Positions 62,213 to 64,000 of a stretch of DNA of 64,000 bases are shown piece after piece. The position numbers and the translations under genes were made by a program. The notes under the pieces are model-generated. The model searched no databases, was not told where the DNA came from, and was given only the letters and a program-made list of their open reading frames with translations. Location of the stretch: positions 20,797 through 84,796 of the forward strand of contig CAJWEZ010000010.1 of the NCBI GenBank assembly GCA_913030605.1, read 5' to 3'. This DNA comes from an uncultured Spirochaeta sp. (GTDB lineage Bacteria; Spirochaetota; Spirochaetia; DSM-27196; Alkalispirochaetaceae). How positions within the stretch are numbered: the stretch's first letter is position 1; each line of letters begins with the position of its first letter.

Positions 62213-62488
62213 CTACTTCCGATACTTGCCGAGGATGTCCATGATCTCAGCGGTCTTCTCGGCCTGTTCCGTCGGATCGCCGCTGCGAATCGCGTCGACT
62301 ACGCAGGTGTTCAGATGGTTTTCCATGACGAGGTTTTCGACGTTGCGAATCGCCGAAACCACCGCCGACGTCTGATTGAGGATATCGACGCAGTACCTGT
62401 CGTCATCGATCATCCGGGCGATGCCCGCGATCTGCCCCTCGATCCGCCGCAGCCGATTTCGAATCTTCTCACGCTGTTCGTCGGTCAT
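62213..62488 (-). CDS. csoR: Copper-sensing transcriptional repressor CsoR
   Basis: 91 aa all-helical DUF156 protein. The Cu(I) site is complete: Cys33 (RYCVDIL), His58 and Cys62 (ENHLNTC), the Cys-x24-His-x3-Cys spacing of CsoR; the Gln/Arg allosteric residues are also consistent. N-terminal RRIEGQIAGIARMI is the family signature. Copper binding releases it from operators such as those at 54872, 54899 and 63258. It is encoded in the cueP operon, so its level should itself respond to copper. Confidence 0.95.
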   Translation of the reverse strand: MTDEQREKIRNRLRRIEGQIAGIARMIDDDRYCVDILNQTSAVVSAIRNVENLVMENHLNTCVVDAIRSGDPTEQAEKTAEIMDILGKYRK

Positions 62489-62524
62489 TGAAATGCTCCC
62501 TTCGCTCGTTGGCGCTGTGCCGAA

Positions 62525-63232
62525 TCATATCCGGAGTTCCATATCCGTAACGCAGGTCTCAGCGTCCGAAAACGTCGACACCATACGGGAGGCCCGCCCC
62601 ACCGGCGCTTCGATTTCGAGTTCCAGGATTTCGTCGCGTGGCACCCACAGGTCGAGAAACCCGTTGTCACCGGTTTCCGCCACGCCATCATCCAGAACGC
62701 GGCCGTCCTGGTCGCGAATGGTGTACGAAAACTCCCGGGATACAAACTCACCACGGCACCCGGATACGCTGTGCTGACTGCATGGATGGGTCATCGAAAG
62801 GTACGGTGCCACCGAGATGACCATTCGATCCTCGGGAAGCAGAACATCGACCTGAACTCCGTCCGGAAACAGGAACGACAGTGACTCCGGCGACACCCAC
62901 GATTGCACCTTTGGCTCTGCGCTGCGCCACTCATTTGCCAGCGCCAGCGCAGCCTCGGCGTCGTTCGTCGGTATCGAACCGCGGAGGCCGTCCCACGACG
63001 ACGAGGTGCGCGGCATTGGACCCGCCTGGTCGACCGTCTCGGCGGCGTCGTTGGTGGGGGAGAGTTCACCGGCGACAGTCGTCACGCCACCGTCGACGGG
63101 ACGCCGGGCCACTTCCCCGGGACGCGTCGCTGCCGTGTCACCATTGGTGGCGATAGTCCGGACTGCCATGCCGCCCGCTACGACACCGATCAGCACGCCG
63201 GCAACCGCCAGGACTACGTACGTTCTTGACAC
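62525..63232 (-). CDS. cueP: CueP-like periplasmic copper-binding protein
   Basis: 235 aa with an N-terminal signal/anchor helix (VVLAVAGVLIGVVAGGMAV), a linker of about 60 residues and a C-terminal domain. Three cysteines, Cys151 and Cys159 (HPCSQHSVSGCRGE) and Cys227 (DAETCVTD), have the same spacing (8 and 68) that I recall for Salmonella CueP Cys96, Cys104 and Cys172. NGFLDLWVPRD also fits. CueP stores copper and reduces Cu(II) in the periplasm. The start is GTG after GGAGGG. A CsoR operator lies 26 bases upstream. Confidence 0.85.
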   Translation of the reverse strand: MSRTYVVLAVAGVLIGVVAGGMAVRTIATNGDTAATRPGEVARRPVDGGVTTVAGELSPTNDAAETVDQAGPMPRTSSSWDGLRGSIPTNDAEAALALANEWRSAEPKVQSWVSPESLSFLFPDGVQVDVLLPEDRMVISVAPYLSMTHPCSQHSVSGCRGEFVSREFSYTIRDQDGRVLDDGVAETGDNGFLDLWVPRDEILELEIEAPVGRASRMVSTFSDAETCVTDMELRI

Positions 63233-63250
63233 AGTATTCCCTCCATGGGA

Positions 63251-63279
63251 TTGTTTTGTATACCCTACCGGGGTATACT
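63251..63279 (+). promoter_or_regulatory. Promoter for the small gene at 63360, overlapped by a CsoR site
   Basis: TTGTTT (63251-63256), 17-bp spacer, TATACT (63274-63279). The CsoR operator covers the spacer and most of the -10, as at copA. Confidence 0.55.
63258..63278. promoter_or_regulatory. CsoR-type operator 3, between cueP and the gene at 63360
   Basis: GTATACCC, 5-base spacer, GGGTATAC: the most symmetric of the three copper operators, in the divergent gap. It can control both the cueP-csoR-NusG-II operon and the plus-strand gene. Confidence 0.8.
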
Positions 63280-63359
63280 ACCTCCAGACACCGACAGGTG
63301 TCAACACAACCGTCCGGCACCGCCCGTCACCAGGGCGAGGTCGGTACCAGGAGAACGAA

Positions 63360-63716
63360 ATGATGCATGGTTTTGCCCTCGGATGGCTCATCCTGGCGTT
63401 TGTGTTCGTGGTTCGTCCGTCAAAACGCCAGTCCCACCCGCCAGAATCTCGTGGGCAATCTCGTATTGAGGGAGACGGCGCGATCGCCCGGGTCTTTCGT
63501 CTCGCCTCCCGGAAACAGGGTAGAATCACCATATCTGACGTGGTTGTCGACCTCGGGATCTCCCCCACCGACGCCGAGGACATGATGGACCGTATCGTTG
63601 ATGGCATTCACGCGCAGGTGGAACTGTCGGAAAGAGGTCGGCTGGTCTATGTGTTTCCCGAGCTGATCGGGGAGACTTCGACGACCCGTCTGACGCCCCC
63701 GCCCATGGGCTCGTAG
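63360..63716 (+). CDS. Small membrane-anchored protein with winged-helix-like domain
   Basis: 118 aa. The N-terminus MMHGFALGWLILAFVFVVRP is a single hydrophobic segment. Residues about 43-105 look like a small helical DNA-binding-type fold (ARVFRLASRKQGRITISDVV; then LGISPTDAEDMMDRIVDG) with a beta wing (LVYVFPELIGE), as in small predicted HTH proteins of membranes. Copper-regulated by position (operator 3). Function unknown. AGGAG precedes the ATG by six bases. Confidence 0.65.
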   Translation: MMHGFALGWLILAFVFVVRPSKRQSHPPESRGQSRIEGDGAIARVFRLASRKQGRITISDVVVDLGISPTDAEDMMDRIVDGIHAQVELSERGRLVYVFPELIGETSTTRLTPPPMGS

Positions 63717-63811
63717 CGTTGACACACTCTGGTTGTATACAGAAGCGTGTTGCACGTGGGGCGCGGCGCACCCGGCGAGGACACGCTAAACTCCTTACGC
63801 GGCGCGGCCAC

Positions 63812-63847
63812 CTCACGCAGCACACTTAGCTCACGCGACACACTCAG
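63812..63847. repeat. Two tandem 18-bp units over a gene end
   Basis: CTCACGCAGCACACTTAG (63812-63829) and CTCACGCGACACACTCAG (63830-63847), 15 of 18 identical. The second unit contains the stop codon of the minus-strand partial gene, so duplication may have reset its end. Confidence 0.6.
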
Positions 63848-64000
63848 CTCGTGCGGCCTCCGTGGCACGGGCGAGATCGTGTTCCGCATAGCGGGGCATC
63901 GTCACCGTCGTGCCCTTCTGTCCGGCGATCCATCTGATCGGTGGCGTGAGAATCTCACCCCGCCAGGCGCGCTCGAGGCTCTCCGGCACCGTCCCCGCCC
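63831..64000 (-). CDS. C-terminal fragment of an unidentified protein (cut by right edge)
   Basis: Minus-strand frame open to the right edge, with 55 codons visible before TGA at 63833-63831. The tail reads PESLERAWRGEILTPPIRWI followed by AGQKGTTVTMPRYAEHDLAR and a helical end. Codon use has the high third-position GC of neighbouring genes, which supports a real gene. Too short to name a family. Confidence 0.45.
   Translation of the reverse strand, partial: AGTVPESLERAWRGEILTPPIRWIAGQKGTTVTMPRYAEHDLARATEAARAECVA

Noticed and set aside
62489..62524. A separate csoR promoter or operator
   Set aside because: The 36-bp gap between the cueP-like gene and csoR has no ATACCC/GGGTAT element; csoR is more likely read from the cueP promoter.
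63719..63747. TTGACA at 63719-63724 as a promoter
   Set aside because: The nearest -10-like sequence (TATACA, 63736-63741) is only 11 bp away, and nothing suitable lies at 16-18 bp.

Overview
The window is high-GC bacterial DNA with densely packed, co-oriented operons whose genes often overlap by four bases (ATGA or GTGA), and many GTG starts. All four extracytoplasmic solute-binding proteins carry the export-signal ending FAGGxQES/D or YAGGQSES, a style I associate with free-living Spirochaetaceae. Together with two methyl-accepting chemotaxis proteins and a NusG-II-domain protein, this suggests a heterotrophic, motile spirochaete. That placement is inference; no rRNA, tRNA, mobile element or CRISPR array was recognised.

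Region 1 (1-14.4 kb): a 12-gene minus-strand unit running from a YheO/DauR-type regulator (12877) through RidA, a PatB/MalY-type PLP lyase, a family-5 peptide-binding protein, two M20 peptidases, a stand-alone creatinase N-terminal domain, an M24 peptidase and the DppBCDF-type importer (ending at 705). A divergent aldo/keto reductase-RidA fusion flanks it. The set reads as uptake, hydrolysis and beta-elimination of unusual peptides or amino-acid conjugates. A truncated M24 peptidase lies at the left edge. Region 2 (14.4-17.3 kb): a glycoside-hydrolase-like TIM barrel protein and a multi-TM chemoreceptor.

Region 3 (17.3-25.9 kb): a cell-wall sugar scavenging locus with a ROK regulator, family-1 binding protein, two MalFG-type permeases, a NamZ-type exo-N-acetylmuramidase, an AmiE-like serine hydrolase and a double-length MurQ/GKRP-like protein. 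The regulator gene and the transporter operon share a promoter-operator layout. Region 4 (25.9-30.7 kb): a frameshifted small ORF, a lipoprotein, an MDR oxidoreductase, a SEC-C protein, a beta-hydroxyacid dehydrogenase and a GntR/FCD regulator with a clear promoter. Region 5 (30.7-45.6 kb): a 12-gene, about 15 kb minus-strand operon with a second peptide importer (binding protein, B, C, D, F), an M18 aminopeptidase, a ThDP enzyme, two Gfo/Idh/MocA oxidoreductases and three DUF885-type metallopeptidase homologues. An 18-bp perfect palindrome precedes it. This is the least explained catabolic system in the window.

Region 6 (45.7-54.8 kb): hexuronate catabolism, with a membrane-bound AraC regulator, TRAP transporter, SDR (probable fructuronate reductase), UxuA, KdgK and KDPG aldolase. 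Region 7 (54.8-64 kb): copper homeostasis around copA, csoR and cueP with three CsoR-type operators, interleaved with a chemoreceptor, a small membrane protein, a class I fructose-bisphosphate aldolase, a Met-rich periplasmic protein and two small or partial genes. All four binding-protein genes are followed directly by an inter-cistronic stem-loop, which suggests a common way of uncoupling binding-protein output from the downstream genes.
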